A DNA stretch of 64,000 bases from Nitrospira sp. (GCA_005116745.1 SWDS01000008.1:182912-246911), one strand, 5' to 3'. Positions 45,910 through 55,799 are shown, counted from the first letter of the stretch. Numbers and translations are program-made. The notes: generated by a model not told the origin, from the sequence alone.

Positions 45910-47853
45910 TCAGCTCCCCTGTTCATCTCCATGAGGATGGCCGACCAGCGCCGAACCTGTGAGTGATGATTTCACAGAGGGTGCTTTGCCGATCACTTCC
46001 TTCACACTTTGATAGATCCCTTCAGCTGTCAAACCATACCGTTCTCGCAATAAATCTTGTGGCCCCTGTTCAATATACCAATCGGGCAGGCCTAGAACCT
46101 TTGTCTTCACATCGCTAATCCCGGCCTCCGACAACGTTTCGAGCACCGCAGAACCGAATCCGCCCATCCTGCACCCCTCTTCGACGGTGACGACGTAGCG
46201 AACACGCTTTGCGACATCCGTGATGAGTTCGTGATCCAGCGGCTTGGCAAATCGAGCGTTCACCACGGCAGTAGACACGCCTTCCTTGCTGAGACGCTCG
46301 GCGGCTTGATGCGCCTGCCAGACCGACACACCGATTGCGATAATGGCTACGTCCGTCCCGTCCTTGATCAACTCCCCTTTGCCAATAGGCAACGCCTGGG
46401 CCGCCGCATCCATCGTGACCCCGAGACTGACGCCGCGCGGATAGCGCACAGAAATTGGGCCCTCATGCTGCACGCACGTCTTCATCATATGCTGCAATTC
46501 ATTTTCATCTTTTGGCGCCATGACGACCATGTTGGGAACGTGGCGCATATAGGCGTAGTCGAAGGCGCCATGATGCGTCGTCCCGTCTTCGGCGACGAGC
46601 CCGCCGCGATCGATGCAAAACACGACGGGAAGGTTCTGCGTCGCCACATCGTGCACCACCTGATCGTAGGCCCGCTGGAGAAAGGTCGCATACATGACAA
46701 CAACCGGCTTTAAGCCCTGCGTCGCAAGCCCCGCAGCAAACGTCACCGCATGCTGCTCGGCGATGCCGACGTCATAGAGACGATCTGGAAATTCCTTTTC
46801 AAATGCCGTCAGCCCCGTCCCTTCACACATCGCCGCCGTGATGGCCACAACGCGCTTGTCCTCACGGGCCAACTTGACCAAGGCGTCCATCGCAATCGCC
46901 GTGTATGAAGGACGTGCGGCTTTCTTAGCCGGTGCGCCAGTCGACCGAACGAACGGTGGACAGGCATGGAACCAGACCGGATTCTTCACGGCCGGTTCGT
47001 AGCCAAGCCCCTTCTTCGTAATGACATGAAGGAGGACCGGTCCCTTCATCTTCAGCACATTCTCGATCGTCGGAAGGAGATGCTCAAAGTTGTGGCCGTC
47101 GATGGGACCACTGTATTGGAACCCAAGTTCTTCAAAGAGCAATCCGGGAAGAATCACGCCTTTCGCGAGCTCTTCGGCTCGGCGGGCGAGCTTCTGCATG
47201 TCGGAGCCGATGTGAGGAATCTTCCCCAATAGCTGACCAGTCTCTTCACGCATCTTCCCATAGAACTCGCCGGTAATGGTTCGACTCAGATAGGCAGAAA
47301 TGGCTCCGACATTTTTCGAGATCGACATTTGATTGTCGTTCAAAATCACGAGAAAATCTTTTCCGAGCCCTCCGGCATGATGCAGCCCTTCAAGCGTCAT
47401 CCCCGCCGTCATAGCGCCGTCACCGACGACACAGACAACCTTGTTCCTTTGTTTTAACTGCTCTCTAGCTTCGACCATGCCAAAGGCAGCAGACACACCG
47501 GTCCCCGCATGCCCAGCGTTGAAGGTATCGTACTCACTCTCTTCCCGCTTACAAAATCCACTTAATCCACCGTACTGGCGAAGCGTATGAAACTGTTCAC
47601 GTCGACCAGTGAGGAGTTTGTGGGTGTATGACTGATTGCTGGTGTCCCAAACAATCTTGTCGGTCGGTGTATCGAGTAGGTATTGCAACGCAACTGTGAG
47701 TTCGACGACGCCTAAATTTGAGGCCAGGTGTCCGCCCACATTGGAGACCGCCCCGATAATCTGTTCACGAATCTCCTGGCATAACGCTGGAAACTTGTCC
47801 GGAGACAACCGCTTCAGATCAGCAGGACTATGGATCGTCTTCAGTAGGGACAT
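45910..47853 (-). CDS. dxs: 1-deoxy-D-xylulose-5-phosphate synthase
   Basis: The 647-residue TPP enzyme catalyses the first step of the MEP pathway (pyruvate plus glyceraldehyde 3-phosphate). The TPP motif GDGAMTAGMTLEGL, then DGHNFEHLLPTI and the transketolase-type DVGIAEQHAVTFAAGLA with the key Glu are all present. Full length. AAGGAG precedes the ATG. With ispG it supplies isoprenoid units beside the hopanoid genes. Confidence 0.97.
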   Translation of the reverse strand: MSLLKTIHSPADLKRLSPDKFPALCQEIREQIIGAVSNVGGHLASNLGVVELTVALQYLLDTPTDKIVWDTSNQSYTHKLLTGRREQFHTLRQYGGLSGFCKREESEYDTFNAGHAGTGVSAAFGMVEAREQLKQRNKVVCVVGDGAMTAGMTLEGLHHAGGLGKDFLVILNDNQMSISKNVGAISAYLSRTITGEFYGKMREETGQLLGKIPHIGSDMQKLARRAEELAKGVILPGLLFEELGFQYSGPIDGHNFEHLLPTIENVLKMKGPVLLHVITKKGLGYEPAVKNPVWFHACPPFVRSTGAPAKKAARPSYTAIAMDALVKLAREDKRVVAITAAMCEGTGLTAFEKEFPDRLYDVGIAEQHAVTFAAGLATQGLKPVVVMYATFLQRAYDQVVHDVATQNLPVVFCIDRGGLVAEDGTTHHGAFDYAYMRHVPNMVVMAPKDENELQHMMKTCVQHEGPISVRYPRGVSLGVTMDAAAQALPIGKGELIKDGTDVAIIAIGVSVWQAHQAAERLSKEGVSTAVVNARFAKPLDHELITDVAKRVRYVVTVEEGCRMGGFGSAVLETLSEAGISDVKTKVLGLPDWYIEQGPQDLLRERYGLTAEGIYQSVKEVIGKAPSVKSSLTGSALVGHPHGDEQGS

Positions 47854-48072
47854 AGATGGTCTCCTTCGTTCGCTGCCCCATCGGCAGCAGTCCTACGCAC
47901 AGGACCAATAGACACCTGTGTGTCCATGTGCTAAATTTGAGCGGATTTTCACACATGAACCTTATGAAGTCAAGCACTTATGAAATGTGCCTTGGCGAGC
48001 GTCCTCTCTTCTAGACCTTGATATACATGAACTGGACTGTCCTATGTTGGTACGGACACCGGATGGTGCCGG

Positions 48073-49281
48073 TTAGTACGGAAAGTCGAGCCCAGCAAAA
48101 ATAGCTCCCCCTTCTTTACTGAACCCATAATCGATCCGCCCCACAACATTGGGCCGGATGATTCCTCGAAATCCGATTCCTGGGGTAATGCGGTAGTCTT
48201 TGAAACTCACATTCTTAAATGAGTTAAAGACTTGTCCGGTATCGATGAACGGTGCGATCTCAAAATCCGCCATGACCCCGGCCAGACGCGTTCGTACGAT
48301 ATGAATCCGCTCTTCAATACTGAACGCAATCAGCTGCTTATCAATGTACCGATCAAAACCAAAACCGCGCAGATTATTCTGTCCGCCCAACGAGCTCTGC
48401 TCATAAAATGGAACATCCGTGCCAAGCGTGGCTTGCAGATCGCCGCGAATCACCAAAATCGCTCGTTTTGATTCACTCGCAAACATCTTTTTGATCTCGA
48501 GACCATACCGAGAATACAGAGGGTCGGCTCCATTTTTAAAGTTATAGTTCAGTTCGGCGTACGCCGTAATCGCCATCCCATCTGTGGGAGTCACTAAATT
48601 GTTCCGCGTGTCATAATGAAAACTGATCCGCTGGCCGAGAATCGTTGCCCCTCCCACACCTGGGGCATCGGGAAACAGATCTCCGGAAAAGGGAAGTTCC
48701 GTGGCGCCCTGTTGAATCGATTGCATGTGCCGCAACCGCTGACTGACCGCGATTTGCGTGACCTCGTTCGCATAGACACCGAATTTCCAGTTCAACCTCG
48801 TCTCAGAGGCCGTGTAGTTGGTCTCTTGCCCCTCTACCGTGGTTGGACCAAGCCCGAAAAAACGCACGGTGGCATTCTTGAAATGCATGGCACTGAACCC
48901 AATGCTATACCGACCATTACTGAAACCAGGGTCGACATAGCTCAGCAAGAATTTCCGCTCGATTATTTCCGTCCAGGACGCAATACCTCGAAGCTCCTTT
49001 CCACCCGGCTCATAACGGAACAGATTGACGGTTCCACGGGTGCCCACGATCGAATTGTAGACCACCATCGGCGCAACTAAATACTTGAGATCCCCGTCCG
49101 GTCCCGTGATCAGGGCCGGCACAATCATTCCGATGTCATTGCCGTCGTTTTTACTGGAACTGACGGCGGGGATCGGAAAATACTTTACTTCCGCCCCAGC
49201 GCGGTCGGAGAAAATAGGGAAGAGGCTCCACAACAGCAGAAAAACAATCCAAAAGACAAGGCTACGCATACACGTACTCAT
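48073..49281 (-). CDS. POTRA-less Omp85-type outer membrane barrel
   Basis: The 402-residue product (from MSTCMRSL) has a signal peptide ending DRAGAE. The whole mature chain is beta-barrel sequence of the BamA/TamA surface-antigen type, with the L4-6 signature LRGFGFDRY and a C-terminal strand ending in aromatics (IFAGLDFPY). No POTRA domains: there are only about 25 residues before the barrel. This matches the short Omp85 forms. It starts 16 bases after mlaC in the same run, so it may be the outer-membrane part of the lipid transport path. Confidence 0.82.
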   Translation of the reverse strand: MSTCMRSLVFWIVFLLLWSLFPIFSDRAGAEVKYFPIPAVSSSKNDGNDIGMIVPALITGPDGDLKYLVAPMVVYNSIVGTRGTVNLFRYEPGGKELRGIASWTEIIERKFLLSYVDPGFSNGRYSIGFSAMHFKNATVRFFGLGPTTVEGQETNYTASETRLNWKFGVYANEVTQIAVSQRLRHMQSIQQGATELPFSGDLFPDAPGVGGATILGQRISFHYDTRNNLVTPTDGMAITAYAELNYNFKNGADPLYSRYGLEIKKMFASESKRAILVIRGDLQATLGTDVPFYEQSSLGGQNNLRGFGFDRYIDKQLIAFSIEERIHIVRTRLAGVMADFEIAPFIDTGQVFNSFKNVSFKDYRITPGIGFRGIIRPNVVGRIDYGFSKEGGAIFAGLDFPY

Positions 49282-49297
49282 GATTCCGCAAACGACG

Positions 49298-49939
49298 TTA
49301 TGGCGCCTTGAGCTTGTCGGATTTTTTGCGGAGCTGATCGACGAGATCTGAATAAGAAGAGGCACGAAGAATCTTCGTAAACTGCCCGCGATAGTTGTTC
49401 ACCAGACTGACTCCGTCCACGACGACGTCATAGACCCGCCAATCATCTGCCTTATTGACCAAGCGATAGTCAAGCGGGATCTCCGTCTTTCCCGAAAGCA
49501 CTTTGGTCCTGACTTCCGCGTACTCTTTCTCCGTTCGTTCATTGAGATACTGCACGCCTTCGCCAGAATAGGTTTCGACCTTGTCCGCGTACGAATTAGT
49601 CAGCAGCGTCTGAAAGAGATCGACAAATTCCTGTTTTTGCTGATCAGTCAGCTGGTTCCAGGGAGCTCCAAGCGCCCGTCTGGACATTTCCGTATAGTCA
49701 AATCGAGCCGACACCACCTTCTCAAGTAGGTGTCGCCGTTCCTCTGACTTCGCCGGCTGCTTAAGTTCCTTTTCCTTTACAATACGAAGCACTTCATCGA
49801 TCGTCGATTTCATGGAATCGGTAGGAGGCCCAGCATACCCTGGTACCGCCACCACTCCGATGCAGATGACCATCATAAGCACCGTGAACCACGAGCTGCG
49901 GCCTCTCCACTTAGTCCACGTATTTCCGATCGCTATCAT
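49298..49939 (-). CDS. mlaC: MlaC-like lipid-binding shuttle
   Basis: The 213-residue product has a signal peptide (VVAVPGYAGP). The mature protein has the MlaC/Ttg2D pattern: RRHLLEKVVSARFDYTEMSRRALG, QEFVDLFQTLLTNSYADKVE, EIPLDYRLVNKADDWRVYDVVVDGVSLVNNYRGQF. It carries a lipid between the inner-membrane MCE complex and the outer membrane. The ATG at 49939 follows GAGAGAGGGG; the frame's first start (50029) would overlap mlaD. Followed by the barrel gene. Confidence 0.92.
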   Translation of the reverse strand: MIAIGNTWTKWRGRSSWFTVLMMVICIGVVAVPGYAGPPTDSMKSTIDEVLRIVKEKELKQPAKSEERRHLLEKVVSARFDYTEMSRRALGAPWNQLTDQQKQEFVDLFQTLLTNSYADKVETYSGEGVQYLNERTEKEYAEVRTKVLSGKTEIPLDYRLVNKADDWRVYDVVVDGVSLVNNYRGQFTKILRASSYSDLVDQLRKKSDKLKAP

Positions 49940-50012
49940 CGCGCCCCTCTCTCCGCCACCAATTATATATTTATGTTCGTCTTTCCCGCCACACCCAACA
50001 GACAGAGTCTGG

Positions 50013-50456
50013 TTAGTTGACCTTACCATGAACGTATTGACTCACCAACTCCTCCAAGTCGAGGCCTGATTCCGTATCACGAATGGCATCTCCCGGTTTC
50101 AGAGGGTCTCCCCCTCCTCCCGGCGAGAGCGCAAGGTATTTTTCACCGATGATCCCTCTAGTTTTAATCGAGGCAATAGTATCGGAATAGAGCTTCGTCC
50201 CATTTTGAACCGCCAGCCTCACCATCGCCCGGTCCTCTTTCAGTCTGATTGCCTTGACTCGGCCAACCTCAACGCCGGCAACCTCCACAGCCGCCCCGGA
50301 CTTCAGCCCTGTGGCTGAATTGAACAGCGCATCCACTTCGTAGACATCTCCCCCGATGAGTTCCAACTTGCCAAGTTTTATCGAGAGATAGCCCAGACAG
50401 ACAATCCCAACCAGCACAAACACACCGACAATCAGCTCCAATCTGCTTTTCTCCAT
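50013..50456 (-). CDS. mlaD: MlaD-like MCE protein
   Basis: The 147-residue product has one N-terminal span (ELIVGVFVLVGIVCLGYLSIKLG) and one MCE domain (YEVDALFNSATGLKSGAAVEVAGVEVGRVKAIRL...GIIGEKYLALSPGG). MCE rings form the lipid channel of the Mla complex. Usual length for the family. AGAGGAG precedes the ATG. Confidence 0.94.
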   Translation of the reverse strand: MEKSRLELIVGVFVLVGIVCLGYLSIKLGKLELIGGDVYEVDALFNSATGLKSGAAVEVAGVEVGRVKAIRLKEDRAMVRLAVQNGTKLYSDTIASIKTRGIIGEKYLALSPGGGGDPLKPGDAIRDTESGLDLEELVSQYVHGKVN

Positions 50457-50468
50457 TATGGCACTCCT

Positions 50469-51227
50469 CTAGCCCGCAGACACCACCTTGGTGAGCGGCA
50501 TCGTCCCGCCAACTGAAATGAATTCTCTGATTTCAGGATCAGACGTCCGTTGAAATTCTGCCGGCTCTGCCATCACGGCTATTTTCCCATGTTTCAACAT
50601 CGCAATATAATCTGAAATCCCAAATATCTCTGGAATCTCATGGCTCACCATCACGGCGGTAAACCCAAACTTCCGCTGCATGCTTGTAATCAGATCATGG
50701 ATTGACTTGGCCATGAGCGGATCGAGCCCCGTCGTCGGTTCGTCGAAGAGGATAATCTCCGGTTGCATCACCAACGCACGGGCTAGACCTGCACGTTTCC
50801 GCATCCCTCCGCTCAATTCCGCTGGAAACTTGTGTCCCATTCCAGCCAAACCTACCTGTTCCAGCTTTTCATCGACACGGCTGGCCACATCCGGCCCTTT
50901 CATTCGAAGTCGTTCTCGGAGTGGAAAGGCCACGTTTTCGAAAACCGTCAGTGAATCGAACAGCGCCGCGCCCTGAAACAACATCGCGAACCGTTTGCGC
51001 ACTTCATTGAGTGCATGGCCGCGGAGCCGAGAAATCTCGACTCCATCGACCCACACTTCTCCAGAGTCAGGCTGGAGCAAGCCGATCATGTGCTTGAGCA
51101 ACACGCTCTTGCCTTCCCCACTGCGTCCAATGATCGTCGTGAGTTTCCCTTCTGGTACGTCAAGGTCGATACCTCGCAGCACCGGTTGTCCTCCCAACAT
51201 CTTTGTCACACCGACGAGCTTCAGCAT
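50469..51227 (-). CDS. mlaF: MlaF-like ABC ATPase
   Basis: The 252-residue ATPase has Walker A GRSGEGKS, signature LSGGMRKRAGLARAL, Walker B IILFDEPTTGLDP and a switch His in VMVSHEIPE. It powers the MlaE permease. It starts two bases after the mlaE stop and ends 12 bases before mlaD. Confidence 0.95.
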   Translation of the reverse strand: MLKLVGVTKMLGGQPVLRGIDLDVPEGKLTTIIGRSGEGKSVLLKHMIGLLQPDSGEVWVDGVEISRLRGHALNEVRKRFAMLFQGAALFDSLTVFENVAFPLRERLRMKGPDVASRVDEKLEQVGLAGMGHKFPAELSGGMRKRAGLARALVMQPEIILFDEPTTGLDPLMAKSIHDLITSMQRKFGFTAVMVSHEIPEIFGISDYIAMLKHGKIAVMAEPAEFQRTSDPEIREFISVGGTMPLTKVVSAG

Positions 51228-51229
51228 GG

Positions 51230-51997
51230 TTACATAAACAATGATGTCAGGAAATAGTCCCAGATGAGAATCAAGACCGACGACAACACGACCGCCTCTG
51301 TCGTGGCGGTGCCGAGCCCCTCGGCACTCATCTTGGTGTAAAAGCCTTTATAGCAACAGACCCAGCTCACGATCAGACCAAAACTAACAGACTTGAGAAT
51401 GCCGCCATAGACGTCTTTCCATTCCACTGCGGACTCGATGGAGTTCCAATACGAACCCGCATTCACACCAAGCAGTTCCACCCCGACCAGATGGCCTCCA
51501 TAGATTCCCACCACGTCGAAGATGGCGACCAACAGAGGCACACCGATCAACCCGGCGACAAGTTTCGGCGTAATTAGGTATTGGAGCGGATTGATGGCCA
51601 TGGTGTCGAGCGCATCGATCTGCTCCGTGATCCGCATAATACCGATCTCCGCCGTGATCGCGGAACCAGCGCGCGCCGTCACCATGAGCGCAGCCAAGAC
51701 CGGCCCAAGCTCGCGAATCATACTGATCGCGACTGCGGAACCCAACAGTCCTTCAGACCCAAACTTTCGTAACGTATAGTAGCCTTGCAGCGCCAGAACC
51801 ATCCCTGTAAAGGCAGCCGTCAGCACGACAACAAACGTCGACTTGTAGCCGATGAAGTGGAGTTGCTTGATGATTTGCATGCCCCGTAGCGGTGGACGTG
51901 CCAACCAGGCGAAGGATGCCACCATGAAGATCAACATCCGGCCCATTTCCGCCACATAGGTAAGAGCCCATCGGCCCATGAGTGCGAGTAGCGTCAT
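51230..51997 (-). CDS. mlaE: MlaE-like permease
   Basis: The 255-residue permease (from MTLLALMGRW) has five or six spans and the family's AAFTGMVLALQGYYTLRKFG, ELGPVLAALMVTARAGSAITAEIG, MRITEQIDALDTMAINP and LVGVELLGVNAG. The frame extends to 52168 but that part is the shadow of hpnG; the ATG at 51997 lies two bases past the hpnG stop. Tight packing with hpnG is unusual: Mla permeases are normally beside mlaF alone. Confidence 0.93.
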   Translation of the reverse strand: MTLLALMGRWALTYVAEMGRMLIFMVASFAWLARPPLRGMQIIKQLHFIGYKSTFVVVLTAAFTGMVLALQGYYTLRKFGSEGLLGSAVAISMIRELGPVLAALMVTARAGSAITAEIGIMRITEQIDALDTMAINPLQYLITPKLVAGLIGVPLLVAIFDVVGIYGGHLVGVELLGVNAGSYWNSIESAVEWKDVYGGILKSVSFGLIVSWVCCYKGFYTKMSAEGLGTATTEAVVLSSVLILIWDYFLTSLFM

Positions 51998-51999
51998 GG

Positions 52000-52827
52000 T
52001 CAAGTCGGCGAGAGTGCCTTCTTTGGTCGCTCGGTCACCATCGCCGCCACATAGCTCCTGAAAAAGGCCGTTAAGGCTTCTGCTGCGACCAGACTCTGTC
52101 GACGGAGCCGGCCAAGACCCAAGAGGCATGAAGGGGCGGCCAAGATCGTCTCGATCCCTTTCAGCCACCCAGTGGGCCTGAGAAACAGATTGAAGTCAAG
52201 TGGAAGATCTTCGTCCAGACGATCCGAAACGGATCGGATGATCACAAAGGGAACCTGCGCCCGTTGTGCTTGGACAGCCAAAGCGAAGCTCTCCATGTCG
52301 AGGCCGATGGCCTGAGTGCTCAACGCAAACCGTTGCTTTTCTCGGGCACTGCCAATGATGTGATCGGTCGAGACAAACCGCCCAATGTGTTCGGACGGCA
52401 CCAGGGGCTCGACAGACGTCACGGCGAGGTCCCGTTCATCACCCGGCACATCGAGAACCGCTGACGGCTCGTCGCCATGATTTCTGCAATACACCACTTC
52501 ACGGCCTACCAAGAGTGCCCCGATATCCGCTGCGATGAGCGCACAGGCAAACCCCGTCGATACCACAAGGCTGAACGATTGGTTGTCAAGCACTTGGGCA
52601 GCGCTTCGACCCGCTTTTTCAAGACCGACGCCGGTTTGAACTAGCCAATACTCACTGTCGCCTACAGTGCACACGAAAACAGTACGACCGCCGACTCGAC
52701 GCTCAACGCCAGGAGGGAACGCCGACTGAACGGCGCTCATTTCCCAAGGGGTGGCGGAAAAAATGACGATTCGTTTTGATGGCACAGCACCAGATGCACG
52801 TGGAGAAAAGGAATCGGCGTGGGTCAA
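52000..52827 (-). CDS. hpnG: hopanoid-associated phosphorylase HpnG
   Basis: The 275-residue enzyme belongs to the nucleoside phosphorylase fold: RIVIFSATPWEMSAV, LVVSTGFACAL, IGLDMESFALAVQAQ, FVIIRSVSDRLDEDLPLDF. In the hopanoid pathway HpnG removes adenine from adenosylhopane to give ribosylhopane. It starts with a four-base overlap (ATGA) with shc and ends two bases before mlaE, so all three are coupled. Confidence 0.88.
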   Translation of the reverse strand: MTHADSFSPRASGAVPSKRIVIFSATPWEMSAVQSAFPPGVERRVGGRTVFVCTVGDSEYWLVQTGVGLEKAGRSAAQVLDNQSFSLVVSTGFACALIAADIGALLVGREVVYCRNHGDEPSAVLDVPGDERDLAVTSVEPLVPSEHIGRFVSTDHIIGSAREKQRFALSTQAIGLDMESFALAVQAQRAQVPFVIIRSVSDRLDEDLPLDFNLFLRPTGWLKGIETILAAPSCLLGLGRLRRQSLVAAEALTAFFRSYVAAMVTERPKKALSPT

Positions 52828-55007
52828 TGCTTGGACCGATACAAGTCAGTTCCTTGAATGTGATGACGCAGTTCGTCGGCCCGTATCTTCCCACGGGAAC
52901 GGAGATTACGGTACATCGCCAGAGCCCACAGGGGGAAGTACTGACAATACCAATGATACCGAAGATAAAACACGCGTGGAAACCCCGTGCCGGTATGACT
53001 AATTTCCTCCCACGATCCATCCTTCATCTGCCAGCGAAGGAGAAATTGCACCCCACGCGCAACACTGAAAGAATCAACCGCATCAGCCGACATTAGAGCC
53101 ATCAACGCCCATGCTGTTTGCGAGGCTGTGCTCTCCCCTTTTCCGTGAACCTCACTATCATCCCTATAGGAGAGACAGGACTCACCCCACCCACCGTCAG
53201 GATTCTGTTTTGATTCCAACCAGGTAACCGCTCGACGAATATACGGTGCCGAGAGATCTTCCCCGATAGCCCTGAGTCCTGCCAAGACAGACCACGTCCC
53301 GTAGATGTAATTGACGCCCCAGCGACCGTACCAACTACCATCTTCCTCCTGCTCTTTCTTGAGGAACGCTAGTGCAGGTCCGGCAGCTGGATGCGTCATG
53401 TCGTATCCCAATGCGCCGAGCATTTCCAGACAACGCCCGGCTAGATCGGAGGTACTCGGGTCCAAGAGCGCTTTATGATCGGCGAAGGGGATATAGTTGA
53501 AGACGACTCGGTTGTTGTCTTTATCATAGGCACCCCAGCCGCCGTCGGATCCCTGCATCGCCAAGACCCAGCGCATCCCGCGGCCAATAGACTCGTTCAG
53601 CTCGTCCTCATGACCGGGAATCTTCAATTTAGAGAGCGCCATGATGACCACAGCGGAATCGTCAACATCCGGATACGATTCATTCTCAAACTGAAAGTAC
53701 CATCCACCTGGCTCCGCGTTCGGTGAGGAGATGATCCAGTCACCGACAGCCTTGGTTTGCCGGGACATAAGATACCGGCCTGCTTTTTGGAGCGCAGGAT
53801 GATCCTGCGGCACTCCCGCTTCAACCAGCGCATTCATAAGCAACGCCGTATCCCAAACGGGAGAAAAACAGGGCTGGAGATGGAGCGTGGGAACGGACTC
53901 ACCATCGACCATCGTGGAATCGTAGACTTCCAACGCCTCGATCTCGCGAAGCGCCTTGACGACCAGGGGATCATTGGCATCGTACCCTAAGCATTGGAGT
54001 GCCATGATGGAGTTAGCCATCGCCGGATAGATGGCACCGAGTCCGCCGTCCCCTTTAAGGTGATCCACCATCCAGCAAGCAGCTTTGTGCAGGGCTTTTT
54101 CCCGTAACGCCCGCATGGGCATCCGATCATACAGCTTCAGCATCACATCTAATGCCACGAAAAAGTTATGCGGGGTGAACCAGGCCTGATCCTTGTTGAA
54201 CGGAGGGTATTTCCAATAGCGAACCTCCAGGCGCGGGATGGGGTACAACTCATCGATACCTTGTTCACATGGGATCCGGCAGACCGGGCGATGCGCAAAT
54301 ACAATGAGTAAGGGAATCAGCACGGCCCGGGACCAATAGGAGATCGCATAGATACTGAAGTAGAACTTTTTCGGCAACAACATCAGTTCGACGGGCATAT
54401 GGGGAACACCTTCCCAATCATACTGATCGAACAGAGCCAGCGTAATTTTGGTAAACACGTTGGCTTGCAGAACACCACCCATGGCCAGAATCCGTTCTTT
54501 TGCCCGCACCATGAACGGTTCGTCCGCCGACACCCCGCATAACTTAAGTGCAAAATATGCTTTGACCGATGCACTGATCTCCGCGGGGCCACCATAATAA
54601 ATCGGCCATCCACCGTCCTGCAGTTGTGTCGCCTGGAGATACCGGACAGCCTTCACCTCTCGGTCAGGATCGACCCGATCGAGAAACCGACGCAGCATGA
54701 CGTATTCAGAGGTCAGCGTGGTGTCCGCTTCCAGCTCGGCAACCCAATACCCTTCGGCATGTTGACGGTTGAAGAACCATGATTGACTCCGCCTGATTGC
54801 ATCATCCACCGCATCAGGTTGGCTCACGGCATGACCGATGGGTCGGCGAGCAGCCGAAGAATCTAATGAGGCCAGGATAACCGGTTTATCAGAAACCAAA
54901 CGAAGCGACGCGCCAGGAGTCAACTCCGTAGCAGGATCGAGTCGCCCTTGAACAGTCGAGAGCAGGCTGTCAGAGAGGCGGTTGAACAACGCCTTGATGA
55001 TATTCAT
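52824..55007 (-). CDS. shc: squalene-hopene cyclase
   Basis: The 727-residue cyclase folds squalene to hopene at the membrane. The catalytic acid motif is DVDD (447-450). Several QW repeats are visible: QDGGWP, QGSDGGWGAY, QEEDGSWYGRWG, QNPDGGWGES, QMKDGSWEE. About 60 extra residues precede the first helix, as in the longer Nitrospira/proteobacterial forms. The ribosome site is weak. First gene of the run shc-hpnG-mlaEFDC-barrel. Confidence 0.97.
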   Translation of the reverse strand: MNIIKALFNRLSDSLLSTVQGRLDPATELTPGASLRLVSDKPVILASLDSSAARRPIGHAVSQPDAVDDAIRRSQSWFFNRQHAEGYWVAELEADTTLTSEYVMLRRFLDRVDPDREVKAVRYLQATQLQDGGWPIYYGGPAEISASVKAYFALKLCGVSADEPFMVRAKERILAMGGVLQANVFTKITLALFDQYDWEGVPHMPVELMLLPKKFYFSIYAISYWSRAVLIPLLIVFAHRPVCRIPCEQGIDELYPIPRLEVRYWKYPPFNKDQAWFTPHNFFVALDVMLKLYDRMPMRALREKALHKAACWMVDHLKGDGGLGAIYPAMANSIMALQCLGYDANDPLVVKALREIEALEVYDSTMVDGESVPTLHLQPCFSPVWDTALLMNALVEAGVPQDHPALQKAGRYLMSRQTKAVGDWIISSPNAEPGGWYFQFENESYPDVDDSAVVIMALSKLKIPGHEDELNESIGRGMRWVLAMQGSDGGWGAYDKDNNRVVFNYIPFADHKALLDPSTSDLAGRCLEMLGALGYDMTHPAAGPALAFLKKEQEEDGSWYGRWGVNYIYGTWSVLAGLRAIGEDLSAPYIRRAVTWLESKQNPDGGWGESCLSYRDDSEVHGKGESTASQTAWALMALMSADAVDSFSVARGVQFLLRWQMKDGSWEEISHTGTGFPRVFYLRYHWYCQYFPLWALAMYRNLRSRGKIRADELRHHIQGTDLYRSKH

Positions 55008-55799
55008 GAATCTTTATGACTTGACCGACAGGACTGAGGAGGGTGAAAGACCGGCATCTTGCAATGGTCTCCCTTCGTAAACCTTTCCAATACTCCCTGT
55101 GGATGCTCCGAAGGCTTATAACAGACGATTTGAAACGAGTCAAGCGAGTGGTGGGAGAAGTGCCTGAAGTATCTATATATTTTATCGATGTAGGTGATTG
55201 AGAACACCGCTTCTACTGTATCCATAACTGAACGTCACGGCGTTACTAAAGCCCATTGATGACATATGAGAGGAACGTCACCACTCTACCGCCAAAGCTA
55301 CAGATGGTAAGTGGACAGCCCACCCTGCACGAAGCTGTCGTTGATCGATACCACGATCAGTGCTGATAGGCCCAGCAGTAACGATGCGGAAATTCAGGCT
55401 GTTCGAGGCAGTCCCCAACCGTCGCAGTCACTGGGCCAGTCGTGACTCTCGTTGAGATTTGCATTGTTATCGTCGTCGTGGCGAGAGTTAACGCCAAGAC
55501 ACGTTGAACCCTAGCTGGTGGTTCCGACATTGCCAGTGTTCACCTTACTCAGTGGTCAGTAACTTAGACAACACAAACAGCCCTGTAACCCGCATGGATG
55601 CTGGATGTACTGTTGTTCAAATTGCTGACTTCTGAGTAATCTTCTGGCTGAACCGGCTCATGGGTTTTTAGGGTAACAGATTCTGGTTCGACTGGTGACT
55701 TATGCTGCTATTCGCAACATGCCCTCACCAAAGACACGGTGGGTCTGGGCCTGAAAAAGATGTGCGCAGAAAAGTAAGTGCGACAAGACGGGAAAAGGG
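55008..55799. other. gene-poor region carrying a MITE-like element
   Basis: No gene seen apart from the 95-bp element at 55545-55639. The right end holds the start of a shadow frame only. Confidence 0.4.
55545..55639 (+). mobile_element. 95-bp MITE-like element, copy 1
   Basis: Same length and about 90% identical (86 of 95 by my count) to the reverse complement of 61590-61684. The ends are TTACTCAGTGGTCAGTAA and a nearly complementary TTGCTGACTTCTGAGTAA. In the other copy the 18-base terminal repeats are perfect. Too short to code for anything; probably moved by a transposase elsewhere. Confidence 0.75.
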
